Below, in pieces: positions 1 to 12,787 of a stretch of DNA of 64,000 nt; positions within the stretch are counted from its first letter, which is position 1, and each line of letters begins with the position of its first letter. The notes beneath the pieces were generated by a model. The model saw only the letters and a program-made list of their open reading frames with translations. It ran no database searches and was not told where the DNA came from. This stretch comes from Glandiceps talaboti (Eukaryota > Hemichordata > Enteropneusta > Spengelidae): positions 20,222,581 to 20,286,580 of the forward strand of contig NC_135568.1 in NCBI RefSeq assembly GCF_964340395.1. Direction: 5' to 3'. A program made the translations under genes and the position numbers.

Positions 1-1023
1 GTTACTGTTGAGAACAAAAATAGTGGATGGAACCATAGACCCTGGTCTATGATGGAACAAAGGACAATTTAAGCTACAGGAGAACATTGAGTATCTATAA
101 AACTTAAGAATCTGAGGCAGACTTGAAACACTGATTCATGTACTTTTTGAAAGCCATTAAAAGCCATTAAATTACCGTTGGCAAGATATGTAGGTTACAT
201 TTGACAACCAATGATATGTAAATTACAATCCTGGTATTCAAATTTTATGATAATTACCATTTATCAATACATTGTATTTATATGTCATGATATTCAAATT
301 TCATTACAGTCCTGATATTGTAAATTTATGATAATTACCTTTCTAATTTATGATAATTACCTTTCTAATTTATGATATGATAAACAGTAATGATTTGCCT
401 TGTAACTTAAAAATGTTAAAATTGCAAAAAAGGCTTCATTCAAGTGTCTACCCATATTATCAGGTGTAAACTTTATGTATGTTGAGACCTTAACCTTTGA
501 TGTTGACTTTAACTTTTTGGGTAAATTATCAAAATCCAGCCATTTCCTTCTGAAGTTCATATGACAGACACTTTGTAGTATTTATTTGTTGTAGTATTTA
601 TTTGTTGCCACCAATTTCTATTTATTGAATCATGTGACCATTCAATCACTGTGTCTTCTACAAAGTTGTGTTTAACAAAATAATATTTGATGCATGATAT
701 TGAAATTTGAAAAAGTATGGAAAAGTATCTCATCAAATATTTTTATGTGAAAACGTTTGCATGTATATGATAGACGGATGGAAATATGATTGTATGATTT
801 GACAGAGGTCAAAACCCCATCAGTTATTTTTTTAAAGAAATTATTTGGCTGAAGTAGTCTAAGCTAATCTATTCACAAACTGATGCAAGTGTGTTCAGAA
901 ATAAATAGATTATTGAAAGTATGTATTAAATTGGGATTTGAAGTACCTGTTATTGCCCCTCACTTGTAATCCTTAACACCCCTTTGGGATTAATGATAAA
1001 GTCCAAGCAAGTATATAAATTCT
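1..1023. other. mostly unique intergenic or intronic DNA
   Basis: AT-rich sequence with no convincing gene. It holds only short local duplications: a 22-bp TTATGATAATTACC-type repeat near 325-375 and a TGTAGTATTTATTTGT doublet near 571-605. No promoter or splice structure stands out. Confidence 0.5.
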
Positions 1024-1219
1024 ATGAGTATAGAGTCCACAGTGTTGATTGTAGCTAAATCTCTACAACTTGTAATGAGCGCTACAATTCCAGAGGGGGT
1101 TTGTATATTAATAGAACAGCCCAGAAAGAGCTGGGATAACTACTTCAGATGTACTAACATGTCAGAAACGGAACTAAAAGGACGATTTCGAACCGCTGTC
1201 CGTCGCATCATGGGTAAAG
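1024..1219 (+). CDS. possible coding exon, gene unknown
   Basis: The frame is open from about 1000 to 1260 and has a non-repetitive, protein-like composition. It contains IPEGVCILIEQPRKSWDNYF and, further on, the basic stretch FRTAVRRIMGK. The reading ends against a good 5' splice signal, AAAG followed by GTATGC at 1220, with a second possible donor GGGTAAAG at 1214. The left edge is unclear: AG dinucleotides at about 1030-1045 could be acceptors but have no strong pyrimidine tract, so the ATG at 1024 is only a nominal start. I do not recognise the family. It lies 27 kb upstream of the Trio-like exons on the same strand, so it could be an upstream exon of that gene or of a neighbour. Neither is shown. 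Confidence 0.35.
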
Positions 1220-1260
1220 GTATGCATAGTGTTTTCCTACAACCACCATGTAATGAGTGA

Positions 1261-2129
1261 CCGTATTAACTTACTAACTTAATCTGTTTATAGAATGGAT
1301 TTCAAAGTCATGCATGTTAGTACCAAGTTTTGACCATGACAACTTCTATAATACATTTGTAAGATAACCGTTGTAAGTTTATTGAAATACCAACCCAAGT
1401 ATATCACTAGTAGATGTACATAACTTGTCAAATAATTTCATTATAGCTTGCTGTTAAATGTACATATATCAGTGTTGTCTGTAGAAACATACTGTTTCAA
1501 ATTTTCATTTTCCTTCATTTCTTGCTGTAAAATTAAGCTTGACTATTTTCCACTGTAGTGGCAGTATGTCAACTGTCTGACATAAATAATAAACTTGTAA
1601 CAGTTTACAATTGATAACCATACTATTGTAACAAGTAGTTATATGCAACTAAGATATTTCTAATTTATATGCCCACAGAGATCTTTTCATGCATCAAATA
1701 CATGAGTCTTTGACATTTGGTGTGGTAGAAAAGTAAAGAGGCCCTGTACAGGGCTGCTGTATACTCTACCATTCCTTGTTGGCTGTGTAATATGAATATC
1801 CTACAGCACATTTTAATTCTGCTTCTACAAATAGGATTGAAAAGTTGAAGTTTATGTAAGTAGCTAAATTAATTGGCAAGCCTGGGGCTATGTACATGGC
1901 AACTAATTAAAGCAGTCAATTGATTTCAATTCACACACGTATTGGAAAGTTGATCTTTGCTAATATAATTTCTTGAACTTGTTATTCTGTGAAATTGACT
2001 TTATCTGAGAATGAAATTGTATAATAATTATTTCAGTGAGTGTATATATTGATGGATGGATTATTTGTAGTATGTATTACAATTTGACATGAAAATAGTC
2101 CTAGTATGAACTTTAAGTGATGGTTGATA
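1261..2129. other. unique AT-rich spacer
   Basis: No gene, RNA or mobile-element signature is visible. A short CA run (2130-2146) follows it. Confidence 0.5.
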
Positions 2130-2185
2130 CACACACACACACACATCTAGTCAGATATAGACACAGTGACAGCAAGACACACACA

Positions 2186-2512
2186 CGTGACATACATACA
2201 TATATACATACATACATACACACATACATACATACATACATACATACATACATTAACATACATACAGAAAGACATACATACATGCATACATACAGAAAGA
2301 CATGCATACATACATACATACATACATACATACATACATACATACATACAGACAGACATATGTACATACGTATGTATGTATGTATGTATGTATGTATGTA
2401 TGTATGTATGTATGTATGTACGTACGTACTTACGTACGTACGTACGTACGTACGTACATACATACGTACGTACGTACTTACGTACTGTACATACAGAAAG
2501 ACATACATACAT
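2186..2512. repeat. composite inverted tetranucleotide array (ACAT)n/(ATGT)n with GTAC block
   Basis: About 180 bp of ACAT repeats flip at about 2367 into ATGT repeats and then into a CGTA/GTAC block to about 2480. The two halves are complementary and GTAC is self-complementary, so the tract can fold into a long hairpin. Short open frames here, with Tyr-Val-Cys-Met or His-Thr-Tyr-Ile repeats, are low-complexity artefacts. A CAGT run follows at 2541-2562. Confidence 0.9.
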
Positions 2513-2694
2513 ATATACATGCATGCATGCATGCAGACAGACAGTCAGTCAGTCAGTCAGTCAATGGGATGGACACATGCAGTTAGAGAGATATAGATTT
2601 AGTCAAAGGGGTCAGAGATGGCCAGATAATGAGAGAAAGGGGAGGGAGAAAAGAGGTAAACAGATAGATATGAGTAGCTATAGGGGAAACATGG

Positions 2695-5600
2695 TTTGGA
2701 AGAGGAGAGACTCGTATTAAAAGCAGGGTATCTAAAACATGATTTGGAGGAGGAGAGACTCGTATTAAAAGCAGGGTATCTAAAACAATGTTTGGAGGAG
2801 GAGAGACTCGTATTAAAAGCAGGGTATCTAAAACATGATTTGGAGGAGGAGAGACTCGTATTAAAAGCAGGGTATCTAAAACATTGTTTGGAGGAGGAGA
2901 GACTTGTATTAAAAGCAGGGTATCTAAAACATTGTTTGGAGAAGGAGAGACTCATATTAAAAGCAGGGTATCTAAAACATTGTTTGGAGGAGGAGAGACT
3001 CGTATTAAAAGCAGGGTATCTAAAACATGATTTGGAGGAGGAGAGACTCGTATTAAAAGCAGGGTATCTAAAACATGATTTGGAGGAGGAGAGACTCGTA
3101 TTAAAAGCAGGGTATCTAAAACATTGTTTGGAGGAGGAGAGACTTGTATTAAAAGCAGGGTATCTAAAACATTGTTTGGAGGAGGAGAGACTTGTATTAA
3201 AAGCAGGGTATCTAAAACATGATTTGGAGGAGGAGAGACTCATATTAAAAGCAGGGTATCTAAAACATTGTTTGGAGGAGGAGAGACTCGTATTAAAAGC
3301 AGGGTATCTAAAACATTGTTTGGAGGAGGAGAGACTTGTATTAAAAGCAGGGTATCTAAAACATGATTTGGAGGAGGAGAGACTCATATTAAAAGCAGGG
3401 TATCTAAAACATTGTTTGGTGGAGGAGAGACTCATATTAAAAGCAGGGTATCTAAAACATTGTTTGGAGGAGGAGAGACTCGTATTAAAAGCAGGGTATC
3501 TAAAACATTGTTTGGAGGAGGAGAGACTTGTATTAAAAGCAGGGTATCTAAAACATGATTTGGAGGAGGAGAGACTCATATTAAAAGCAGGGTATCTAAA
3601 ACATTGTTTGGTGGAGGAGAGACTCATATTAAAAGCAGGGTATCTAAAACATTGTTTGGAGGAGGAGAGACTCGTATTAAAAGCAGGGTATCTAAAACAT
3701 TGTTTGGAGGAGGAGAGACTTGTATTAAAAGCAGGGTATCTAAAACATGATTTGGAGGAGGAGAGACTCGTATTAAAAGCAGGGTATCTAAAACATGATT
3801 TGGAGGAGGAGAGACTCGTATTAAAAGCAGGGTATCTAAAACAATGTTTGGAGGAGGAGAGACTCATATTAAAAGCAGGGTATCTAAAACATGATTTGGA
3901 GGAGGAGAGACTCGTATTAAAAGCAGGGTATCTAAAACATTGTTTGGAGGAGGAGAGACTCGTATTAAAAGTAGGGTATCTAAAACATTGTTTGGAGGAG
4001 GAGAGACTTGTATTAAAAGCAGGGTATCTAAAACATTGTTTGGAGGAGGAGAGACTCGTATTAAAAGCAGGGTATCTAAAACATTGTTTGGAGGAGGAGA
4101 GACTTGTATTAAAAGCAGGGTATCTAAAACATTGTTTGGAGGAGGAGAGACTCATATTAAAAGCAGGGTATCTAAAACATTGTTTGGAGGAGGAGAGACT
4201 CATATTAAAAGCAGGGTATCTAAAATATGATTTGGAGGAGGAGAGACTCGTATTAAAAGCAGGGTATCTAAAACATTGTTTGGAGGAGGAGAGACTCGTA
4301 TTAAAAGCAGGGTATCTAAAACATGATTTGGAGGAGGAGAGACTCGTATTAAAAGCAGGGTATCTAAAACATTGTTTGGAGGAGGAGAGACTCGTATTAA
4401 AAGCAGGGTATCTAAAACATTGTTTGGAGGAGGAGAGACTCGTATTAAAAGCAGGGTATCTAAAACATGATTTGGAGGAGGAGAGACTCATATTAAAAGC
4501 AGGGTATCTAAAACATGATTTGGAGGAGGAGAGACTCGTATTAAAAGCAGGGTATCTAAAACATGATTTGGAGGAGGAGAGACTCGTATTAAAAGCAGGG
4601 TATCTAAAACATGATTTGGAGGAGGAGAGACTCGTATTAAAAGTAGGGTATCTAAAACAATGTTTGGAGGAGGAGAGACTCGTATTAAAAGCAGGGTATC
4701 TAAAACATGATTTGGAGGAGGAGAGACTCATATTAAAAGCAGGGTATCTAAAACATGATTTGGAGGAGGAGAGACTCATATTAAAAGCAGGGTATCTAAA
4801 ACATGATTTGGAGGAGGAGAGACTCGTATTAAAAGCAGGGTATCTAAAACATGATTTGGAGGAGGAGAGACTCGTATTAAAAGCAGGGTATCTAAAACAT
4901 GATTTGGAGGAGGAGAGACTCATATTAAAAGCAGGGTATCTAAAACATTGTTTGGAGGAGGAGAGACTCATATTAAAAGCAGGGTATCTAAAACATGATT
5001 TGGAGGAGGAGAGACTCATATTAAAAGCAGGGTATCTAAAACATTGTTTGGAGGAGGAGAGACTTGTATTAAAAGCAGGGTATCTAAAACATTGTTTGGA
5101 GGAGGAGAGACTCGTATTAAAAGCAGGGTATCTAAAACATTGTTTGGAGGAGGAGAGACTCGTATTAAAAGCAGGGTATCTAAAACAATGTTTGGAGGAG
5201 GAGAGACCTGTATTAAAAGCAGGGTATCTAAAACATTGTTTGGAGGAGGAGAGACTCATATTAAAAGCAGGGTATCTAAAACATGATTTGGAGAAGGAGA
5301 GACTTGTATTAAAAGCAGGGTATCTAAAACATTGTTTGGAGGAGGAGAGACTCATATTAAAAGCAGGGTATCTAAAACATTGTTTGGTGGAGGAGAGACT
5401 TGTATTAAAAGCAGGGTATCTAAAACATTGTTTGGAGGAGGAGAGACTCGTATTAAAAGCAGGGTATCTAAAACATTGTTTGGAGGAGGAGAGACTTGTA
5501 TTAAAAGCAGGGTATCTAAAACATTGTTTGGAGGAGGAGAGACTCATATTAAAAGCAGGGTATCTAAAACATTGTTTGGAGGAGGAGAGACTTGTATTAA

Positions 5601-7494
5601 AAGCAGGGTATCTAAAACATTGTTTGGAGGAGGAGAGACTCATATTAAAAGCAGGGTATCTAAAACATTGTTTGGAGGAGGAGAGACTCGTATTAAAAGC
5701 AGGGTATCTAAAACATGATTTGGAGGAGGAGAGACTCATATTAAAAGCAGGGTATCTAAAACATGATTTGGAGGAGGAGAGACTCATATTAAAAGCAGGG
5801 TATCTAAAACATGATTTGGAGGAGGAGAGACTCGTATTAAAAGCAGGGTATCTAAAACATGATTTGGAGGAGGAGAGACTCGTATTAAAAGCAGGGTATC
5901 TAAAACATTGTTTGGAGGAGGAGAGACTCATATTAAAAGCAGGGTATCTAAAACAATGTTTGGAGGAGGAGAGACTCGTATTAAAAGCAGGGTATCTAAA
6001 ACATTGTTTGGAGGAGGAGAGACTCATATTAAAAGCAGGGTATCTAAAACATGATTTGGAGGAGGAGAGACTCGTATTAAAAGCAGGGTATCTAAAACAT
6101 GATTTGGAGGAGGAGAGACTCATATTAAAAGCAGGGTATCTAAAACATTGTTTGGAAGAGGAGAGACTTGTATTAAAAGCAGGGTATCTAAAATATGATT
6201 TGGAGGAGGAGAGACTCGTATTAAAAGCAGGGTATCTAAAACATTGTTTGGAGGAGGAGAGACTCGTATTAAAAGCAGGGTATCTAAAACAATGTTTGGA
6301 GGAGGAGAGACTCGTATTAAAAGCAGGGTATCTAAAACATGATTTGGAGGAGGAGAGACTCATATTAAAAGCAGGGTATCTAAAACATTGTTTGGAGGAG
6401 GAGAGACTTGTATTAAAAGCAGGGTATCTAAAACATTGTTTGGAGGAGGAGAGACTCGTATTAAAAGCAGGGTATCTAAAACATTGTTTGGAGGAGGAGA
6501 GACTCGTATTAAAAGCAGGGTATCTAAAACATGATTTGGAGGAGGAGAGACTCATATTAAAAGCAGGGTATCTAAAACATTGTTTGGAGGAGGAGAGACT
6601 TGTATTAAAAGCAGGGTATCTAAAACATTGTTTGGAGGAGGAGAGACTCGTATTAAAAGCAGGGTATCTAAAACATTGTTTGGAGGAGGAGAGACTCGTA
6701 TTAAAAGCAGGGTATCTAAAACATTGTTTGGAGGAGGAGAGACTCATATTAAAAGCAGGGTATCTAAAACATTGTTTGGAGGAGGAGAGACTCGTATTAA
6801 AAGCAGGGTATCTAAAACAATGTTTGGAGGAGGAGAGACTCGTATTAAAAGCAGGGTATCTAAAACATTGTTTGGAGGAGGAGAGACTCGTATTAAAAGC
6901 AGGGTATCTAAAACATTGTTTGGAGGAGGAGAGACTCATATTAAAAGCAGGGTATCTAAAACAATGTTTGGAGGAGGAGAGACTCATATTAAAAGCAGGG
7001 TATCTAAAACAATGTTTGGAGGAGGAGAGACTCATATTAAAAGTAGGGTATCTAAAACAATGTTTGGAGGAGGAGAGACTCGTATTAAAAGCAGGGTATC
7101 TAAAACATGATTTGGAGGAGGAGAGACTCATATTAAAAGCAGGGTATCTAAAACAATGTTTGGAGGAGGAGAGACTCATATTAAAAGCAGGGTATCTAAA
7201 ACATGATTTGGAGGAGGAGAGACTCGTATTAAAAGCAGGGTATCTAAAATATGATTTGGAGGAGGAGAGACTCATATTAAAAGCAGGGTATCTAAAACAT
7301 GATTTGGAGGAGGAGAGACTCGTATTAAAAGCAGGGTATCTAAAATATGATTTGGAGGAGGAGAGACTCGTATTAAAAGCAGGGTATCTAAAACATGATT
7401 TGGAGGAGGAGAGACTTGTATTAAAAGCAGGGTATCTAAAACATTGTTTGGAGGAGGAGAGACTCATATTAAAAGCAGGGTATCTAAAACATTG
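2695..7494. repeat. 48-bp minisatellite, exactly 100 units
   Basis: The unit begins TTTGGAGGAGGAGAGACTCG and ends with GGGTATCTAAAACATGA. Unit starts run from 2695 to 7447, a span of 4752 = 99 x 48, so there is no net length change over 100 units. Variation is by substitution at a few sites. The main ones are the unit's only CpG (ACTCGT, also seen as ACTTGT or ACTCAT) and the junction CATGA/CATTG/CAATG. Because 48 is a multiple of three, open frames of over 1600 codons exist on both strands: 16-residue LEEERLVLKAGYLKHC on + and SLSSSKQCFRYPAFNT on -. I judge these to be artefacts of a stop-free unit. Four-unit blocks are duplicated, for example the GGTGGAGG variant at 3418 and 3610. Confidence 0.95.
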
Positions 7495-7499
7495 TTTTT

Positions 7500-8400
7500 C
7501 TCCCCACCACTGAAATAGGTCATAAGGAAAGTTTAAAATTTTTAAATTGAAAATTCATTCCGAAACAGCATTACTGAATCAAAGAAAAGAAATGCAATTC
7601 AGTTAATGCAAACAGCCTCTCAAAAAGATATGTGAGTCAACTCCACAAGGTTATACATTGCTATTTGTAGTTTAATACAAAACAATTTTTATTGACTACA
7701 GTAGTAGGACAGCAGGTCTGAAAGGTCTTGACCCTGACCACTTATTTAGCTTTTCAAGGACTTTTACAACCATCCAAAAATGAGTTTACCACATTTTTGC
7801 AAAACATAAACCTCATCTTTTCAAGGGTCAAAAGATGTGTAAAGTTGGTCGTCACTCAATAGTATATATGCGTGTGTTATGTGAACTAAAGTTGAATACA
7901 TTTAGATGTAATCATTTTATACTTTATATTATTGTGTGTTGAATGATTTCACATACGTTGCCTCCATTGATCCTTATATTGTCAAATTTTAGCAGTACCA
8001 GAACCTACTTTGATGGTTATGCTAACTTATGGATAAACAATTACTTTGAATGATGTAGGAAATATTTATTTTGATAATGATATCCAATAATGTGTCATAG
8101 TGCATGTACTGTACAGTATGTTTGGAAGTTGGGAAGGTTCAAATCATTCAATATAGTTAGTCAACATAATATTAGTGTAATGTAGCCATGGCAACAATCA
8201 GAATAGAAAGGTGTTTAGCGGCCAACCCTACTCCACAACAACATTACCACCCAACCCTCTTTCCAGTCATATTTATTTGGTTTTAGGGTACAGCTAACCT
8301 ATTTGCCACCTCCCAACCCAACCGACATATTTGACATATTTTTTCGGGTTTGAAGTTTGGAACTACTTATAACTGACTACAAATGAACTTTTTCCAAGAA
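7500..8400. other. unique spacer
   Basis: Non-repetitive sequence between two large arrays. No coding region is supported. It contains a perfect RFX X-box match at 8182-8195, listed separately. Confidence 0.5.
8182..8195. promoter_or_regulatory. candidate RFX X-box
   Basis: GTAGCCATGGCAAC fits the RFX consensus GTNRCC-N(0-3)-RGYAAC with a 2-bp spacer. This is a sequence match only; no nearby gene start is seen. Confidence 0.35.
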
Positions 8401-8410
8401 GTTACATAGG

Positions 8411-11400
8411 TGTAATGTAGACAGTGTGTAACTATAGTTGATATAACTGTAATGTAGACAGTGTATAACTATAGTTGACATAACTGTAATGTAGACAGTG
8501 TGTAACTATAGTTGACATAACTAATGTAGACAGTGTGTAACTATAGTTGATATAACTGTAATGTAGACAGTGTGTAACTATAGTTGACATAACTAATGTA
8601 GACAGTGTGTAACTATAGTTGATATAACTGTAATGTAGACAGTGTAACTATAGTTGATATAACTGTAATGTAGACAGTGTATAACTATAGTTGACATAAC
8701 TAATGTAGACAGTGTAACTATAGTTGACATAACTAATGTAGACAGTGTGTAACTATAGTTGACATAACTGTAATGTAGACAGTGTGTAACTATAGTTGAC
8801 ATAACTGTAATGTAGACAGTGTATAACTATAGTTGACATAACTAATGTAGACAGTGTAACTATAGTTGACATAACTAATGTAGACAGTGTGTAACTATAT
8901 AGTTGATATAACTGTAATGTAGACAGTGTATAACTATAGTTGATATAACTGTAATGTAGACAGTGTGTATATATATACTTGATATAACTGTAATGTAGAC
9001 AGTGTGTAACTATATAGTTGATGTAGTTGTAATGTAGACAGTGTATAACTATATAGTTGACATAACTAATGTAGACAGTGTGTAACTATATAGTTGATAT
9101 AACTGTAATGTAGACAGTGTGTAACTATATAGTTGATATAACTGTAATGTAGACAGTGTATAACTATAGTTGACATAACTGTAATGTAGACAGTGTAGCT
9201 ATAGTTGACATAACTGTAATGTAGACAGTGTATAACTATATAGTTGATGTAACTAATGTAGACAGTGTAAGAATAGTTGATATAACTGTAATGTAGACAG
9301 TGTATAACTATATAGTTGATATAACTGTAATGTAGACAGTGTGTAACTATATAGTTGATATAACTGTAATGTAGACAGTGTATAACTATAGTTGACATAA
9401 CTGTAATGTAGACAGTAACTATAGTTGACATAACTAATGTAGACAGTGTGTAACTATAGTTGACATAACTGTAATGTAGACAGTAACTATAGTTGACATA
9501 ACTAATGTAGACAGTGTGTAACTATAGTTGACATAACTAATGTAGACAGTGTGTAACTATAGTTGACATAACTAATGTAGACAGTGTGTAACTATAGTTG
9601 ACATAACTAATGTAGACAGTGTGTAACTATATAGATCATTAGATGACATAACTAATGTAGACAGTGTGTAACTATAGTTGTCATAACTAATGTAGACAGT
9701 GTAACTATATAGATGACATAACTAATGTAGACAGTGTGTAACTATAGTTGTCATAACTAATGTAGACAGTGTGTAACTATATAGTTGACATAACTAATGT
9801 AGACAGTGTGTAACTATATAGATGACATAACTAATGTAGACAGTGTGTAACTATATAGTTGTCATAACTAATGTAGACAGTGTGTAACTATATAGTTGTC
9901 ATAACTAATGTAGACAGTGTGTAACTATAGTTGACATAACTGTAATGTAGACAGTGTGTAACTATAGTTGACATAACTAATGTAGACAGTGTGTAACTAT
10001 ATAGTTGTCATAACTAATGTAGACAGTGTGTAACTATAGTTGACATAACTGTAATGTAGACAGTGTGTAACTATATAGTTGTCATAACTAATGTAGACAG
10101 TGTGTAACTATATAGATGACATAACTAATGTAGACAGTGTGTAACTATATAGTTGACATAACTAATGTAGACAGTGTGTAACTATATAGATGACATAACT
10201 AATGTAGACAGTGTGTAACTATATAGATGACATAACTAATGTAGACAGTGTGTAACTATATAGATGACATAACTAATGTAGACAGTGTGTAACTATATAG
10301 ATGACATAACTAATGTAGACAGTGTGTAACTATATAGTTGACATAACTAATGTAGACAGTGTGTAACTATATAGATGACATAACTAATGTAGACAGTGTG
10401 TAACTATATAGTTGACATAACTAATGTAGACAGTGTGTAACTATATAGATGACATAACTAATGTAGACAGTGTGTAACTATATAGTTGTCATAACTAATG
10501 TAGACAGTGTGTAACTATATAGTTGTCATAACTAATGTAGACAGTGTGTAACTATATAGTTGACATAACTAATGTAGACAGTGTGTAACTATATAGATGA
10601 CATAACTAATGTAGACAGTGTGTAACTATATAGATGACATAACTAATGTAGACAGTGTGTAACTATATAGTTGTCATAACTAATGTAGACAGTGTGTAAC
10701 TATATAGTTGACATAACTAATGTAGACAGTGTGTAACTATATAGATGACATAACTAATGTAGACAGTGTGTAACTATATAGTTGTCATAACTAATGTAGA
10801 CAGTGTGTAACTATATAGTTGACATAACTAATGTAGACAGTGTGTAACTATATAGTTGTCATAACTAATGTAGACAGTGTGTAACTATATAGTTGTCATA
10901 ACTAATGTAGACAGTGTGTAACTATAGTTGACATAACTGTAATGTAGACAGTGTATAACTATTGTTGACATAACTGTAATGTAGACAGTGTGTAACTATA
11001 GTTGACATAACTAATGTAGACAGTGTGTAACTATATAGTTGTCATAACTAATGTAGACAGTGTGTAACTATAGTTGACATAACTGTAATGTAGACAGTGT
11101 GTAACTATATAGTTGTCATAACTAATGTAGACAGTGTGTAACTATATAGATGACATAACTAATGTAGACAGTGTGTAACTATATAGATGACATAACTAAT
11201 GTAGACAGTGTGTAACTATATAGTTGTCATAACTAATGTAGACAGTGTGTAACTATATAGATGACATAACTAATGTAGACAGTGTGTAACTATATAGTTG
11301 TCATAACTAATGTAGACAGTGTGTAACTATATAGTTGTCATAACTAATGTAGACAGTGTGTAACTATAGATGACATAACTAATGTAGACAGTGTGTAACT

Positions 11401-12612
11401 ATATAGTTGACATAACTAATGTAGACAGTGTGTAACTATAGTTGTCATAACTAATGTAGACAGTGTGTAACTATATAGTTGTCATAACTAATGTAGACAG
11501 TGTGTAACTATATAGATGACATAACTAATGTAGACAGTGTGTAACTATATAGTTGTCATAACTAATGTAGACAGTGTGTAACTATATAGTTGTCATAACT
11601 AATGTAGACAGTGTGTAACTATAGATGACATAACTAATGTAGACAGTGTGTAACTATATAGTTGTCATAACTAATGTAGACAGTGTGTAACTATATAGTT
11701 GTCATAACTAATGTAGACAGTGTGTAACTATAGTTGACATAACTAATGTAGACAGTGTGTAACTATATAGATGACATAACTAATGTAGACAGTGTGTAAC
11801 TATATAGTTGTCATAACTAATGTAGACAGTGTGTAACTATATAGTTGACATAACTAATGTAGACAGTGTGTAACTATATAGTTGTCATAACTAATGTAGA
11901 CAGTGTGTAACTATATAGATGACATAACTAATGTAGACAGTGTGTAACTATATAGTTGACATAACTAATGTAGACAGTGTGTAACTATATAGATGACATA
12001 ACTAATGTAGACAGTGTGTAACTATATAGTTGACATAACTAATGTAGACAGTGTAGCTATAGTTGACATAACTAATGTAGACAGTGTGTAACTATATAGT
12101 TGACATAACTGTAATGTAGACAGTGTAGCTATAGTTGACATAACTAATGTAGACAGTGTGTAACTATATAGTTGTCATAACTAATGTAGACAGTGTGTAA
12201 CTATATAGTTGTCATAACTAATGTAGACAGTGTGTAACTATATAGATGACATAACTAATGTAGACAGTGTGTAACTATATAGTTGACATAACTAATGTAG
12301 ACAGTGTGTAACTATATAGATGACATAACTAATGTAGACAGTGTGTAACTATATAGTTGACATAACTAATGTAGACAGTGTGTAACTATAGTTGACATAA
12401 CTAATGTAGACAGTGTGTAACTATATAGATGACATAACTAATGTAGACAGTGTGTAACTATATAGTTGTCATAACTAATGTAGACAGTGTGTAACTATAT
12501 AGATGACATAACTAATGTAGACAGTGTGTAACTATAGTTGACATAACTAATGTAGACAGTGTGTAACTATATAGTTGTCATAACTAATGTAGACAGTGTG
12601 TAACCATATAGT
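8411..12612. repeat. minisatellite of about 35-39-bp units, about 115 copies
   Basis: The unit is built on TAATGTAGACAGTGTG followed by TAACTATATAG(T/A)TG(A/T)CATAAC. Unit length varies because of an optional TG in CTGTAATG and an optional TA in ACTATATAG. The left 1.1 kb is more mixed; the right 3 kb is more uniform, with GATGACATAAC and GTTGTCATAAC sub-variants interspersed. This length variation contrasts with the rigid 48-, 24- and 42-bp arrays nearby. Confidence 0.93.
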
Positions 12613-12787
12613 TGACATAGGTTTGTTGTGATATGGTAAGTTAGGTTTATGATATTATGAGTTAGGTTTGTGATATGGTGAGTTAGGTTTGTTGTGATAT
12701 AGTGAGTTAGGTTTATGATATTATGAGTTAGGTTTGTGATATGGTGAGTTAGGTTTGTTGTGATATAGTGAGTTAGGTTTGTTGTGT
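12613..12787. repeat. GTTAGGTTTGT repeat, roughly 66-bp three-part super-unit
   Basis: Three sub-units (GTTGTGATATAGTGA, TATGATATTATGA and TGTGATATGGTGA, each followed by GTTAGGTTT) recur in the same order about 2.5 times. This is a small higher-order array abutting the arrays on both sides. Confidence 0.85.

Noticed and set aside
357-560. Minus-strand 67-codon frame
   Set aside because: Lys/Ser/Phe-rich AT-driven composition, no splice or start context.
2695-7494. CRISPR array
   Set aside because: The repeats are directly contiguous, there are no unique spacers of even length, and the context is animal DNA with introns and transposons.
2599-7513. Open frames of 1605 (+) and 1622 (-) codons as giant repeat proteins
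   Set aside because: Both strands are open because the 48-bp unit lacks stops and is a multiple of three. No promoter, signal peptide or unique domain is present; the ends run into non-repeat sequence by chance.
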